From: Verrucomicrobiota bacterium
GTDB taxonomy: Bacteria > Verrucomicrobiota > Verrucomicrobiia > Opitutales > Puniceicoccaceae
Direction: 5' to 3'
DNA length: 64,000 nucleotides
Assembly (NCBI GenBank): GCA_038744685.1
Contig: JBCDMB010000013.1
Span: 1 to 64,000, forward strand
Shown: one piece after another, positions 27,746 to 37,390 of the stretch
Layout of the letters: each line of letters starts with the position of its first letter
Numbering within the stretch: the first letter of the stretch is position 1
The notes under the pieces: generated by a model
Seen by the model: only the letters and a program-made list of their open reading frames with translations
Told to the model about the DNA's origin: nothing
The model's database searches: none
Made by a program: the position numbers and the translations under genes

Positions 27746-28333
27746 ATGGAACGACTTCCCGAAGAAGGACCTTCTTTTCCGAGTCGAAAGACCAAAAGAC
27801 TTCGAAAGGGCCGTCTGTCCACCGCTGGATCACGCTATTTCCTGACCCTCGTTGCCCATCATCGAAAGAGCGGACTCGACCATCCTCAAATTCTCTCACG
27901 GATTCGGGAAGTTCTGTTTCTGATGCAGAAGGAAGGTGACTTCGATCTGCTTTGTGGAACGGTCATGCCGGATCACCTTCATCTCTTGGTCCTTCTTCAA
28001 GATCGGCTTTCTCTGTCTCAATGTGTCCAAAAACTGAAGACAAAAACGCGAAGAGTGCTCCTCGCAGCTAACCTTCGATGGCAGGCAAACTACTTTGACC
28101 ATCGACTTCGTGCTGAGCAGACAAATGAACCCTTCGCTTTCTATATTTTTCTGAATCCCTACCGAAAGAAACTCATTGATCCAGAAAGCGTTTGGGCGGG
28201 TTGGATTGGTTCCGAAAGTTATCGGCCTCACTTCCAGCAAAGTCTGATTGATGGACTCTTTCCTCCTAGCAGCTGGGTTGAAAGTGAATCCAACTTTCAG
28301 GATCTGATTGAAGTCCAGGGTAGGAAGAAGTGA
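27746..28333 (+). CDS. REP-associated tyrosine transposase (RAYT, Y1/HUH)
   Basis: From the ATG at 27746 the protein has 195 residues. A longer reading through the REP cluster upstream is rejected. It belongs to the IS200/Y1 transposase superfamily: the HUH motif is H77-L78-H79 in TVMPDHLHLL, and the likely catalytic tyrosine is Y133 in FYIFLNPYRKK. The N-terminus is basic. RAYTs cut single-stranded DNA at REP hairpins carrying a GTAG-type tetranucleotide, and the flanking sequences here carry exactly that. The gene looks intact. It interrupts the catabolic run between the SDR and the GH95 gene. A frameshifted sister copy lies at 41944. Confidence 0.9.
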   Translation: MERLPEEGPSFPSRKTKRLRKGRLSTAGSRYFLTLVAHHRKSGLDHPQILSRIREVLFLMQKEGDFDLLCGTVMPDHLHLLVLLQDRLSLSQCVQKLKTKTRRVLLAANLRWQANYFDHRLRAEQTNEPFAFYIFLNPYRKKLIDPESVWAGWIGSESYRPHFQQSLIDGLFPPSSWVESESNFQDLIEVQGRKK

Positions 28334-28410
28334 AGAGATCGTGTCGCGAAGGAAATGACTGTTCGACCGTACGGCCGTTCGCGTTATCAAGAAACGGGTG
28401 CCAGAAATTC

Positions 28411-28537
28411 GCGCGGCATCGTGCAAGCACGAGCCCTACACGTTTTTCTAACGTAGGGCCTCTGCTTGTAGAGTGCCTCTTGTGTTGGCGGCTACGTCTA
28501 CCCTGAATCTGCAAGGCGTCGTGCACGAGTCCGACAG
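28411..28537. repeat. REP cluster downstream of RAYT
   Basis: One well-kept unit (28411-28440) with hairpin core CGTGCAAGCACG and a CCCTAC end is followed by an opposite unit with GTAGGGCC (28452-28477). A worn unit lies at about 28511-28537. With the upstream cluster they bracket the RAYT gene. The remaining 28334-28410 and 28538-28623 show no gene. Confidence 0.85.
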
Positions 28538-28623
28538 AAATGCATCATAATCTAGAACAAGTTCCTCTGGTTTTTCGCTTTTGCGCACTTCTCCATTTCT
28601 CCCATGACATCTAGGCTTCTTTG

Positions 28624-30843
28624 GTGAAAGTTGACATAGACTGGCCCGCGTTCCTTTCCAGACATGATATGTTTTGGACTCGCCCTCCCCAAAACGAGTT
28701 TGAAGGAGCTTGGTTGGGAAACGGGATGGTGGGTTGCATGCTTTGGACCGAAGAGGGAGAACTCCGTTTGCAAGTCTTTCGTGGCGATATCGAAGATCAT
28801 CGCGACTTTGAGTACGGCTACGTCGGGTATACGCGTTCGCGCCTTCAGGTCGGCTCGTTTTACTTTCCGCTCAAGGGAGATCCGAACGCCTGCAATCTTC
28901 GTCTTGATCTCTACAGGGCAACACTTGTGGGAAAAATCGGCGACTATGAGATTAAGCTCTTCGTCCATACCCATGATCCGATAATCTCTTGTGAGGTAAA
29001 GGGAGCCGATGCGAGCGCGTGGCGATGGGCTCCGGCGAAGGCCGAACCGACCCGTCCCGACCCTCCAACGACGGAGGAATTAGTGGATGCTTACATGGAG
29101 AACTACCGAGTCTCTCGCCGGATCAAGAGATGGACTCCGAATCCGTCAGCTAGCATCACGCGTTCCGGTCCAGTCACTACCTCTGTTCAGGATTTGCTCG
29201 GTGGAGGGCAACACGCAGTTGCCTGGAAAACAGAAGACGAGCGACTGCTCATTAGCGTGTGTAAGTCGTTTCCCAAAAACAGTGTCTGGCACAAGGCAGA
29301 GTTGGGCGCGGCCGAGACACAGGCGAGAAATTGGTTGGAAAAGGAGTTTACGGAAGACTGGGAACGATCTCACTTAGAATGGTGGGCCAACTACTACCCA
29401 AAGAGTTTCGTCAGTCTGCCGGACGAACAGGTCGAGACCGTTTACTGGACACAGGTCTACAAGATGGCCTCGGCGACCCGCGGTCACTATCCGATGGCCG
29501 ACACCGCTGGAATTTGGCAGACGCCATCCGCCTGGCCCTACATCACTTGGAATCTCAACGTCCAACTGACCTACCTCCCCTACTACGTTTCCAACCGGTT
29601 TGAACTAGCGGAGTCTTTGATCCATTCGCTTTGGACCTGCCGGGAAAACCTTCGAAAGAATATCCGTCCGGTTGAGTGGCAGGAGGGCGCCTACTGGGTC
29701 GGGTTGGCGACGGGTAGTGATCTCGACAACCCGTGGGATATGGATCAGCGCGATTTGCACAAAGGATCCTGTGGAAATCTGATTTGGGCACTGCATTGCG
29801 TGTGGCTGCACGGTCGTCACTCGATGGATGCCGAGTTAATGAACGAGCGACTCGTTCCACTTTTGCGCGGTGCGGTCACCTACGTTTGCCACCTTTTACA
29901 GGAAGAGGACGATGGCCTCCTTCACCTCATGGAGACCTTTAGTCCCGAATTCGGCGCAACCACCGATGCGACCTACGATCTGGCGCTTCTCAAATGGGGC
30001 CTGAAGACTCTGCTCGAGTTGGCGCCGACCGATGATGCAAAACGCCCATACTGGAAAGACGTGTTGGATCGTTTGCCCGGCTACGCGGTCGATAAAAACG
30101 GCTTTCGGATTGGGCGAGACGCTTCTTTCGACCGCGCCCATCGCCATTCCTCGCACCTCTTGCAGGTGTATCCCTTGTTCGAAGTTACCAGGGAGCAACC
30201 CGAATCACGGGCGCAGATCGAAAGATCGATTCAGCATTTTTACACCATCAACCAAGCTGAATACGACAGAACAGGACACTGGGACGGCTTCTCTGCTTAC
30301 ACCTGGACGGCGCTCGCTTCCCTCTCAGCCGCCATCGGAAATGGTGATGACGCTCTCCGCTATCTGAGAGGGTTTATCAGCTATGATCGGGTTCATGCCA
30401 ATAGTCTCTACGGCGAGTGGGGGCCCTGTCTGGAGTCGCCTCTCTCGGCGGCACAGTGTGTTCACGATATGCTCCTTCAAAGTTGGGGTGGCATCATTCG
30501 CCCCTTCCCAGCGATGCCCTCGGAGTGGACCAGTGCTGTCTTCCATAGACTTTCAGCGGAAGGCGGTTTCGACGTCAGTTCGGAGTGGAAACGTTCGAAG
30601 CTGCATTGGCTGGTTATAGCGAGCCGAGCAGGATCAACGTGCAAAGTCTTGGCCAGTAATTTTGAGGGGATGACTTTCACGGTAGACGGGAAGAACGAAC
30701 CGTTTCCAAGAACGGATAATGGCCTCCTTGTTTTCAATTTGCAGAAAGGGCAAACCGCCCAGTTTTGCCCGCCATCAGTCCAACCTTCAATCGAACCGCT
30801 TCCTTCGCGTGGGGACCGAAGAAACTGGTATGGCCTCCACTAG
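28624..30843 (+). CDS. GH95-like glycoside hydrolase, cytoplasmic
   Basis: GTG at 28624 is taken as start (a TTG lies one codon earlier; an in-frame stop at 28612 rules out anything further upstream), giving 739 residues. GH95 hallmarks are visible: an N-terminal beta domain (AWLGNGMVGCMLW), the N-x-N pair N310/N312 in WNLNVQLTY that positions catalytic water, SPE with E442 as likely general acid, and HRHSSH at 506-511 in the helical barrel. GH95 contains inverting alpha-1,2-L-fucosidases and alpha-L-galactosidases. There is no signal peptide. It opens a three-gene unit with GH2 (73-bp gap) and GH29, all leaderless, consistent with intracellular trimming of imported fuco- or galacto-oligosaccharides. 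No obvious SD precedes it. Confidence 0.78.
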   Translation: MKVDIDWPAFLSRHDMFWTRPPQNEFEGAWLGNGMVGCMLWTEEGELRLQVFRGDIEDHRDFEYGYVGYTRSRLQVGSFYFPLKGDPNACNLRLDLYRATLVGKIGDYEIKLFVHTHDPIISCEVKGADASAWRWAPAKAEPTRPDPPTTEELVDAYMENYRVSRRIKRWTPNPSASITRSGPVTTSVQDLLGGGQHAVAWKTEDERLLISVCKSFPKNSVWHKAELGAAETQARNWLEKEFTEDWERSHLEWWANYYPKSFVSLPDEQVETVYWTQVYKMASATRGHYPMADTAGIWQTPSAWPYITWNLNVQLTYLPYYVSNRFELAESLIHSLWTCRENLRKNIRPVEWQEGAYWVGLATGSDLDNPWDMDQRDLHKGSCGNLIWALHCVWLHGRHSMDAELMNERLVPLLRGAVTYVCHLLQEEDDGLLHLMETFSPEFGATTDATYDLALLKWGLKTLLELAPTDDAKRPYWKDVLDRLPGYAVDKNGFRIGRDASFDRAHRHSSHLLQVYPLFEVTREQPESRAQIERSIQHFYTINQAEYDRTGHWDGFSAYTWTALASLSAAIGNGDDALRYLRGFISYDRVHANSLYGEWGPCLESPLSAAQCVHDMLLQSWGGIIRPFPAMPSEWTSAVFHRLSAEGGFDVSSEWKRSKLHWLVIASRAGSTCKVLASNFEGMTFTVDGKNEPFPRTDNGLLVFNLQKGQTAQFCPPSVQPSIEPLPSRGDRRNWYGLH

Positions 30844-30916
30844 TTCTTGCGGATTTCGTGATCATTTTTCCCAAAACCGTTCTTTTAGTCACACCTAACT
30901 AGTGTGAAATAGCTCG

Positions 30917-32755
30917 ATGTTCACCCACAACCGAGACACCTTCGATTTAAACGGTGTCTGGAAGTTCAATCCGGACCCTTACCAGCGCTGCCGCCAGCAA
31001 AAATGGTGGCTCAAAGAGGGGGATAACACGAGCTTCTTCCCCTGTTTCAATATTGAAGGATTATGGGACACAAATGTCCCAAGCACTTGGAAGAAGGAGT
31101 TTGAAGAGCTGAAGTGGTATGACGGCCACGCCAACTACGTGAAAGACTTTGAACTGGATAAGGTCCCGGAGGACATGGAGGCCTTTTTGTGTTTCGATGG
31201 GGTTACGTATCGCTCCGAGATTTATCTCAACGGCAAACATGTTGGGGACCATGATTGGGGTTACAGCCCCTTCCAAATGAGAGTCACCAATCTCCTTTCG
31301 AAAAAGAATCGGCTTTTCGTTCTCGTGGACAATTTTATGAGGGAGGATCGAGTGCCCGGCATCCGCTGTGACTGGAACAATGATGGTGGCATTACCGGCA
31401 AAGTGTCTCTGATATTCGTTCCTAAAATTCATATCCATAACTTTCGCACGAGCACAAAACTGCTTGGCGATTCTGTATCCATTGAGGTAGAGGTCGATGC
31501 CCGGTCCTACGCCGATCCAAATGAAGGAGCGACCCTTCCGATAACGATGGCCATACCCGAGCTCAATCTGGAGGCTCTCATCGAAGTGCCGGTGAACGGC
31601 AAAGCTACCCATACCTTCGAATTGGATCGGGAGAAGACTCGTTTGTGGTCCCCTGAAGACCCCAAGCTCTACCGAACGAAACTGAGCACTCCCTTCGAGA
31701 ACCTCGAAGACGAGATCGGCTATCGCGAGATTCGCAGAGACGGACGACAGGTCTTCCTCAACGGAAAGGAATTGCACCTTTACGGAGTGGCGGTTCATTC
31801 CGAATTTCCTGAAACAGGACGTGCGGCAACCCCTGAAGGAATCCAGTTGATGTTGGAGCGGGCACGCAACTTGGGATGCAACTTCCTGCGCTGTGCCCAC
31901 TACCCTTACGCCGATGATTTTGCCCGAGCCATGGACAAGGCCGGGATGCTTTGGTGGGAAGAGGTTCCCGTCTACTGGCTGACCCACGTACACGAAGAGC
32001 CCCAACTCGGGTATGCTCTCGGTATGCTACGGGAGATGATTGTCCGCGACTGGAACCGCGCTTCGTTGATTATCTGGTCAGTCTCCAACGAATGTGCAGG
32101 CGATGGCTCGCCAATGGGATCGCACAGTGACTTAGCAGGCGGAAACTATCCCTACTGGGTCGAAGCGACGAAACTGGTGCGAGAACTCGATCCGAGCCGA
32201 TTGATCAGCTCCGCCGATTCCGGTTATCGCAAGACAACCAAAAGTAAATGGCAGCCGGATGCCGGAGATGCTTTTGATACCGCCATCAAAGGAGAGGACT
32301 GGCATCCAGGTCACCCCGACGCATTCTACGAACTACTCGATATTCTTGGAGCAAATCTCTACGTCAACAATCCTGGAGATAATCCGACGGCTACCGACAA
32401 GTTGGTCGAGATGCTCAAACCCTACAACAAGCCGCTCATGATCACCGAGTTCGGATCGATGTCTACAACAGAGGAATCTCCTGAAGGTAGAACCGCATCT
32501 GATTTGGGACATCCTGAAAGACATGCAACCATTCTCCGCGAGGCTTATGAAGCCATGGCAAGCTGTCCGGAAATCATCGGCTACGTCCCTTGGGCTCTCA
32601 TGGATGTCCGGGTGCCAATGCACTGGCGTTGGTACAACCGGGGCAGCGGCACTTTCGCCTACGGATTACTGGATAACCAATATGACGAAAAAGCGGTTTA
32701 TCAGGTCGTCAAGGAGTGCATCGCTGAAATCAAAGAAGCGACGGGCCAAACATGA
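30917..32755 (+). CDS. GH2 family glycoside hydrolase, cytoplasmic
   Basis: The 612-residue protein has the three-domain GH2 core: a sugar-binding jelly roll (FDLNGVWKFNPDP, CFDGVTYRSEIYLNG), an immunoglobulin-like domain, and a TIM barrel. The acid/base is E392 in SVSNE and the nucleophile is E511 in ITEFGS. The short length, without the extra C-terminal domains of LacZ, and the motif order are like beta-glucuronidases and beta-galactosidases of this family; which one cannot be decided. It has no signal peptide. The next gene starts inside its stop (4-bp overlap), so it is co-translated with a GH29 enzyme. Confidence 0.87.
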   Translation: MFTHNRDTFDLNGVWKFNPDPYQRCRQQKWWLKEGDNTSFFPCFNIEGLWDTNVPSTWKKEFEELKWYDGHANYVKDFELDKVPEDMEAFLCFDGVTYRSEIYLNGKHVGDHDWGYSPFQMRVTNLLSKKNRLFVLVDNFMREDRVPGIRCDWNNDGGITGKVSLIFVPKIHIHNFRTSTKLLGDSVSIEVEVDARSYADPNEGATLPITMAIPELNLEALIEVPVNGKATHTFELDREKTRLWSPEDPKLYRTKLSTPFENLEDEIGYREIRRDGRQVFLNGKELHLYGVAVHSEFPETGRAATPEGIQLMLERARNLGCNFLRCAHYPYADDFARAMDKAGMLWWEEVPVYWLTHVHEEPQLGYALGMLREMIVRDWNRASLIIWSVSNECAGDGSPMGSHSDLAGGNYPYWVEATKLVRELDPSRLISSADSGYRKTTKSKWQPDAGDAFDTAIKGEDWHPGHPDAFYELLDILGANLYVNNPGDNPTATDKLVEMLKPYNKPLMITEFGSMSTTEESPEGRTASDLGHPERHATILREAYEAMASCPEIIGYVPWALMDVRVPMHWRWYNRGSGTFAYGLLDNQYDEKAVYQVVKECIAEIKEATGQT

Positions 32756-34254
32756 ATACCCAATCTCCGCGAACTCCCGGCACTCCGCTGAAGTTTGACC
32801 CGACCCGGGAGTCTCTACAGCAATACAAATGTCCGGAGTGGTTCCGCGATGCGAAATTTGGTATCTGGGCTCATTGGGGGCCACAATCGGTTCCGATGAT
32901 TGGAGATTGGTATGCGCGAAACATGTATCTCCAGGGAAATCCCCAGAATCTGCATCACTGTCGCGTATATGGACATCCGTCGAAGTTCGGCTACAAGGAT
33001 CTGGTCAGGCTCTGGAAAGCCGAGAAATTCGATCCGGAGAACCTCGTAGATCTGTATTGCCGCGCAGGTGCGAAGTATGTCTATACCTGCGGAGCCCATC
33101 ACGACAACTTCGACTGCTGGGATTCAAAGCATCATGCGTGGAATTCAGTGAACGTCGGACCCGGAAAGGACATCGTGGGCCTTTTCGCAGAAGCCACTCG
33201 CTCCGTCGGCCTGAAGTTTGGAGTCACCGAACACCTCGAGAGGACCTGGAGTTGGTTCAACACGAACAAAGGCTCCGATACCTACGGCCCTTTCAAGGGT
33301 GTCCCGTATGACGGTAACGACCCTGCCTACCAAGACTTTTACCTGGAAAAACACGGCGACTCCTCCCCGTCCTATCCGCAGTCAGCGCCCGAAACTTGGA
33401 TGCGACATTGGCAGGATCGAATGATTGATCTGATCAAACAATATGAGCCGGATCTTTTCTACACCGATGGTGCGATTCCGTTTGGCAAGATCGGCCTCGA
33501 AGTGATGGCCGAGTTTTACAATCAGAACCTCGCCAGCAAAGGCCGCCTGGAGGCCGTCTATGCTTTGAAGGATCATAAACACCTGGAGCGAGTCGGATAC
33601 CACGGCGAATATCGCGAAGGGATTGGTGTCCTCGATGTCGAAAGAGGCGTAGTCGATGACATTCATCTCAATCCTTGGCAAACGGACACCTGCATCGGTG
33701 GCTGGTATTACAAATCCGAAATCGAATACAAGTCTCCGGGAGAGGTCATTTCCATGCTCGTCGATATCGTGAGCAAGAACGGAAATCTTCTTCTCAACTT
33801 CCCGCTCAAGCCCGATGGGACCCTCGACGACGAGGAGATTTGGATCGCCGAGGAAATAGGTCGTTGGATGGACGTGAACGGAGAGGGCATTTATGGCACG
33901 AGACCGTGGCACATTTACGGCGAGGGACCCACTCGATTGGAATCGGGCCTTTTTGCTGAGGATAAAAAGAAAAAGTTCACCGCTCGTGACATTCGATTCA
34001 CGCAAAAAGGCGATGCGCTCTATGCTTGTATCCTCGGTTGGCCGGATAACGGTCGAATCCAAATCGAATCACTCCGGCACCTCAATGATACCCGATTGCT
34101 CAAGTCCGTTGAGCTCTTGGGTCACGGTCCGGTGGAGTACATTCGACGCGGTGACGAGAACGTTTATGGTGAGAGAGGCTTGATAATTCTCCTTCCAGAA
34201 AAGAAACCATGCTCCCATGCTTGGATACTGAAGATCGAACTGTTACCGGAATAG
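32752..34254 (+). CDS. GH29 alpha-L-fucosidase-like enzyme, cytoplasmic
   Basis: The 500-residue protein shows the GH29 barrel: AKFGIWAHWGPQ, AKYVYTCGAHHDNFDCWDS, and LFYTDGAIP with Asp239 in the nucleophile position. The closing KNGNLLLNFPLKPDG and GTRPWHIYGEGP are typical of the family, and a C-terminal beta domain follows. No signal peptide is present. It shares a 4-bp overlap with the GH2 gene before it and forms a unit with GH95 and GH2. It resembles the exported GH29 fusion at 62036 more than the one at 16771. Exact specificity (fucose or another 6-deoxy or uronic sugar) is open. Confidence 0.88.
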   Translation: MNTQSPRTPGTPLKFDPTRESLQQYKCPEWFRDAKFGIWAHWGPQSVPMIGDWYARNMYLQGNPQNLHHCRVYGHPSKFGYKDLVRLWKAEKFDPENLVDLYCRAGAKYVYTCGAHHDNFDCWDSKHHAWNSVNVGPGKDIVGLFAEATRSVGLKFGVTEHLERTWSWFNTNKGSDTYGPFKGVPYDGNDPAYQDFYLEKHGDSSPSYPQSAPETWMRHWQDRMIDLIKQYEPDLFYTDGAIPFGKIGLEVMAEFYNQNLASKGRLEAVYALKDHKHLERVGYHGEYREGIGVLDVERGVVDDIHLNPWQTDTCIGGWYYKSEIEYKSPGEVISMLVDIVSKNGNLLLNFPLKPDGTLDDEEIWIAEEIGRWMDVNGEGIYGTRPWHIYGEGPTRLESGLFAEDKKKKFTARDIRFTQKGDALYACILGWPDNGRIQIESLRHLNDTRLLKSVELLGHGPVEYIRRGDENVYGERGLIILLPEKKPCSHAWILKIELLPE

Positions 34255-34260
34255 GACATG

Positions 34261-34437
34261 GTGTCGTGCCCTTCGGCTTCACTCCGGGCCTTGAGGTCGT
34301 AGAAACGGCAAACGGGAAGCCCTACTGGGAGAAATCGATATCAGCGTAGGGCCTTTGCTTGCAAAGCGCCGCCAGCATCACCATGAGGAAGCGTCTGCTA
34401 GAAACCCTGACGGCATCGTGCAAGCACGAGCCCTACG
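34261..34437. repeat. REP pair plus longer repeat between converging genes
   Basis: A GTAG-headed unit at 34345-34373 (core TTTGCTTGCAAA) and an opposite unit at 34411-34437 (core CGTGCAAGCACG) form a REP pair. Before them, 34261-34323 carries a longer sequence (GTCGTGCCCTTCGGCTTC and following) that recurs at 47319-47385. The pair sits between the converging ends of a GH29 gene and a heparinase-like gene. Confidence 0.85.
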
Positions 34438-34510
34438 TGGACACCGCGGATCATCTTCAAAGTAATTAACTTTCTCCGCTTCCTCCGAAAATGCCTAGTC
34501 ACTGGAGAAC

Positions 34511-37174
34511 TCACAAAGATTCCTCGCTCTGCTTTACCCCGTCGATTACACGTTCGACAGTGACTCTCGTTCGGTTGTTTTCTTTCGTGAAAATCAACCG
34601 ATCGGTTTGCCGGTTCCATTGGAGAATCGCCTCTCCAGTTTCTTCGGAATAGGTAATGGTAGGTAGTTCATCACCCGCGCGATGGGGGATCAGGAGGACT
34701 TTGGAATTCATTTCCTTTCCGTCCCTGCCGATCGAGAGAGCCTTCGTGCTTTTGAGCTGACCTCTTCGGTTGTGATACATCTCCTGATTCACGGAAATCT
34801 CGACCGCCTGATTGATTGTATCTTCTTCATACTTGGTAGGGTCGTAAGCCGCGATTACCTTGCCCCCGAGTGGAACGACCAAAAGTAACGGAGCACCCTT
34901 CACTGGTCGATCAAGGTTATAGTCGCGCCCCCGTTGATCAAAGGGTCGAATGGTCTCGGCGGTCTCCTGCATCAAAACAACGCCTTCAGCGCCCTTACGA
35001 TCTATTGCACGGACCGATAGAGGTAGTTGCATGATCCAGTCATACCGCCGGACTTCGTCATCCATCTTCAAGTCATCCATCACTAACACGTAAGGATAGT
35101 CGCCGTGAACGACTCCGGCACTCCGATAAGCGTACTCAACCGGGCGACCTTTTATCCGCATGGTGGGGCCCCAGTTCATCTGATAGTAACTGTGGTCCCA
35201 CAAGCGCGATTTCCAGTTTTGGGTGCCTTTAAAGAACTTCACAATCTCGGGATCGGTATCCACCGATAACTCCCATTTCTCAGCGTAGGGATAGTTCCAA
35301 GTGAAATGAAAAGGCGCGGTCCATTCATAGTCCCAGGCGTTCTTCACGTCTGCGGTTGCCATGGTTAGGATCTTACCGTCGACGGCACCGAGAAAATCCA
35401 CTTTGACCGCCCCGGAGTACTGCTCGTTACCATAACCTTCGCCATCGATACGGGGTATGCTATCGAGGCTTGACTGTTTTTGCTGAGGGTCACCCGTCAT
35501 CCCCCACATCACACCATCCGCCGCGAGATAGAAGCCTCCTTGATTGAATTGATTGTGGCCAAGATGAACCAGGTCCTGCCGTGCCTCGAAGAAGAGAAAG
35601 AGAGCATCTCTATCCCCAGATGTTCGGACCACCATAGTCCCGCGATCCTCATCGATAAAAGTGGTGGATAGGTCCAAGTGCTCTCGATCCCACTTCGGCT
35701 TCTCATTCCCTTTCGAATCGGTTTCGGGCTGAGCGTCCGTAAAGAAATAGAGGTTATCCATCGAGAGGAAGTTGCTCGCTTCCGATCCTCTGCGGTAGTT
35801 GCGCTTCCCAGCTAGCATTTCCGACCGATAGGTTTCAAACGGGACAATGTCTCTTTCGGAAGCGAATTGAACCCCCAGCCAGTGGTAGGACTCATCCTCG
35901 GGGTAGAAAGCCAGCATGAAGTGGGGGTCATCAAAACGATAGTGAGCCCAGGTGCCGTTACTGACAGCGAATCCTCCTTGGGGCACCACGATCTGAGCCT
36001 GGGCGTCGCTCAACTTTCTGAGGTGCGGGTGGCCGAATAGATTGGGGCCCATCTCCCTTCTGGCGAGAGCCACCATGGTTAGAATCTGATGCTGTAAGCC
36101 AGCACCAATCTTTCCGTTCGGCTCGAAGATATTGCCCTGGTCGTTGATGCCCCAAGTCAAAAACGCTTCTACATAGGGCACGGCATTTTCAACGACCTCC
36201 GGATCGTAACCTTCTTCCCCTTCAATGGAAAGGGTGGTCAAAACGTGGGCCAAGTCCCAAGTGTGCCAGTTCGTATCGAACCATCGGGTCGGCCCGTTCG
36301 TCCCATAACCCCTTCGTCCGCTGGTCGCCTTACCGATGACTCGGCGCATGATCTCCTTCTCGTCCTCGGTCATCCAGGGAGCGAGAAGGTCATAGTTCTG
36401 AGCCAGTGTGAAGTTACCGACCAGAGAATGCATGCCCCGCCACTCGTCCGGACCCCGATACCCGTACACCACCGAATTCTCGATGTAATCATCGATCAAG
36501 GGCTCCCGCAACTTCCAGTAATTCGCCGTCGCTTTCGCTAGGTCGCGCCCCAGTTCGTCATCTCCGTTGAAGTGGGCAAGCAAAGCCGCTCCATTGAAGA
36601 GACGAGTCAGGTAACCTTTGTGAATGGTGAAACTCCAAGAAGGCTTGTAGCCTTTAAAAATGTGCTTTGGTGAGAAAAATGAATCCTCCGTTACATATTC
36701 TTCTTCGCTCCATTCCAGCCCATCGAGATCGCCGGACACGAGCTTGGCATACTGCTTTCCGTCGTCGGACTCAGGATCAAAGAGCGTTCGGTCCAGAACA
36801 TACTGGGTATACCAAAGCGCGATCTTCCCCATCTCGTTTTCCTCGAGCCGCTCCTTGAGCATCGGTATATCTTCCGGACTAAACAGAATACGGGGATGGA
36901 TGCCAGGGGGCGGCACGGGTGAGCCGAGAATGGACTCATCAAAGCCTTCGTAGTCGTAGTCCTCCAGAGGAACTGTCGGCCACTCGTGCTCCGGTCCCTC
37001 AAAGAGAGCAATCTCCTCTTCCGTCGCAAACTCCTTCCAGTCCCGCTGCTCACTGAGCTGCGGCATACTCTGAGCAAAAGCGTCGGGATCCGATAGTCTC
37101 TCCGGCGTATCGGCTGCGGTGAGGACCGCAAAAACGCACGCGGACGAAATCTGAAGAATACGAGAAAAAGACAT
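34511..37174 (-). CDS. Secreted heparinase II/III-like protein with altered active-site loop
   Basis: The 887-residue protein has a signal peptide cut near residue 21 (VLTAA). The boundary motif SPVPPPGIHPRILFSPEDIP, a long toroid (with YGTNGPTRWFDTNWHTWDL) and the beta-sandwich mark it as a heparinase II/III-like family member. Near the end come DDLKMDDEVRRYDWIMQLP and LLIPHRAGDELP. The sandwich loop is GHNQFNQGGF (about residue 536) in place of the H-x-H-x-D-R-G of its relatives: the first histidine is kept, the second histidine and the Asp-Arg are gone. It may cut a different substrate or have lost metal binding. The beta-helix gene lies 216 bp upstream on the same strand. Confidence 0.78.
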   Translation of the reverse strand: MSFSRILQISSACVFAVLTAADTPERLSDPDAFAQSMPQLSEQRDWKEFATEEEIALFEGPEHEWPTVPLEDYDYEGFDESILGSPVPPPGIHPRILFSPEDIPMLKERLEENEMGKIALWYTQYVLDRTLFDPESDDGKQYAKLVSGDLDGLEWSEEEYVTEDSFFSPKHIFKGYKPSWSFTIHKGYLTRLFNGAALLAHFNGDDELGRDLAKATANYWKLREPLIDDYIENSVVYGYRGPDEWRGMHSLVGNFTLAQNYDLLAPWMTEDEKEIMRRVIGKATSGRRGYGTNGPTRWFDTNWHTWDLAHVLTTLSIEGEEGYDPEVVENAVPYVEAFLTWGINDQGNIFEPNGKIGAGLQHQILTMVALARREMGPNLFGHPHLRKLSDAQAQIVVPQGGFAVSNGTWAHYRFDDPHFMLAFYPEDESYHWLGVQFASERDIVPFETYRSEMLAGKRNYRRGSEASNFLSMDNLYFFTDAQPETDSKGNEKPKWDREHLDLSTTFIDEDRGTMVVRTSGDRDALFLFFEARQDLVHLGHNQFNQGGFYLAADGVMWGMTGDPQQKQSSLDSIPRIDGEGYGNEQYSGAVKVDFLGAVDGKILTMATADVKNAWDYEWTAPFHFTWNYPYAEKWELSVDTDPEIVKFFKGTQNWKSRLWDHSYYQMNWGPTMRIKGRPVEYAYRSAGVVHGDYPYVLVMDDLKMDDEVRRYDWIMQLPLSVRAIDRKGAEGVVLMQETAETIRPFDQRGRDYNLDRPVKGAPLLLVVPLGGKVIAAYDPTKYEEDTINQAVEISVNQEMYHNRRGQLKSTKALSIGRDGKEMNSKVLLIPHRAGDELPTITYSEETGEAILQWNRQTDRLIFTKENNRTRVTVERVIDGVKQSEESL

Positions 37175-37308
37175 GGCGGGATTTTTGGGGTTATTGTTCG
37201 GAAACGGCGGAAGGACGCCTAAATGGCTGATTTCAACAAGGAGACACCCGAACGAAATTCATAATCACGATCGAAATGATGATCGGAATTGCTTAGTGCT
37301 TAAGGTGT

Positions 37309-37338
37309 CGATTACGATTAGGAGCACGATTACGATTA
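37309..37338. repeat. Direct repeat CGATTACGATTA
   Basis: CGATTACGATTA occurs at 37309-37320 and again at 37327-37338 in the 216-bp gap between two minus-strand genes. Related GATCGAAATGATGATCGG sequence lies just before it. It looks like low-complexity dispersed repeat; no gene is seen in the gap. Confidence 0.55.
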
Positions 37339-37390
37339 AGCGGCGTCGAGACCCAGAAATTGAAGACCTACCTGAGCATTTACGACGGTT

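Noticed and set aside
27502-28537. Repeats around the RAYT as a CRISPR array
   Set aside because: Units alternate in orientation, spacing is irregular and there are no uniform spacers; they are REP hairpins.
31061-32005. Open frame of 314 codons on the minus strand
   Set aside because: It is antisense to the GH2 gene, whose catalytic motifs are clear; no independent evidence for a protein.
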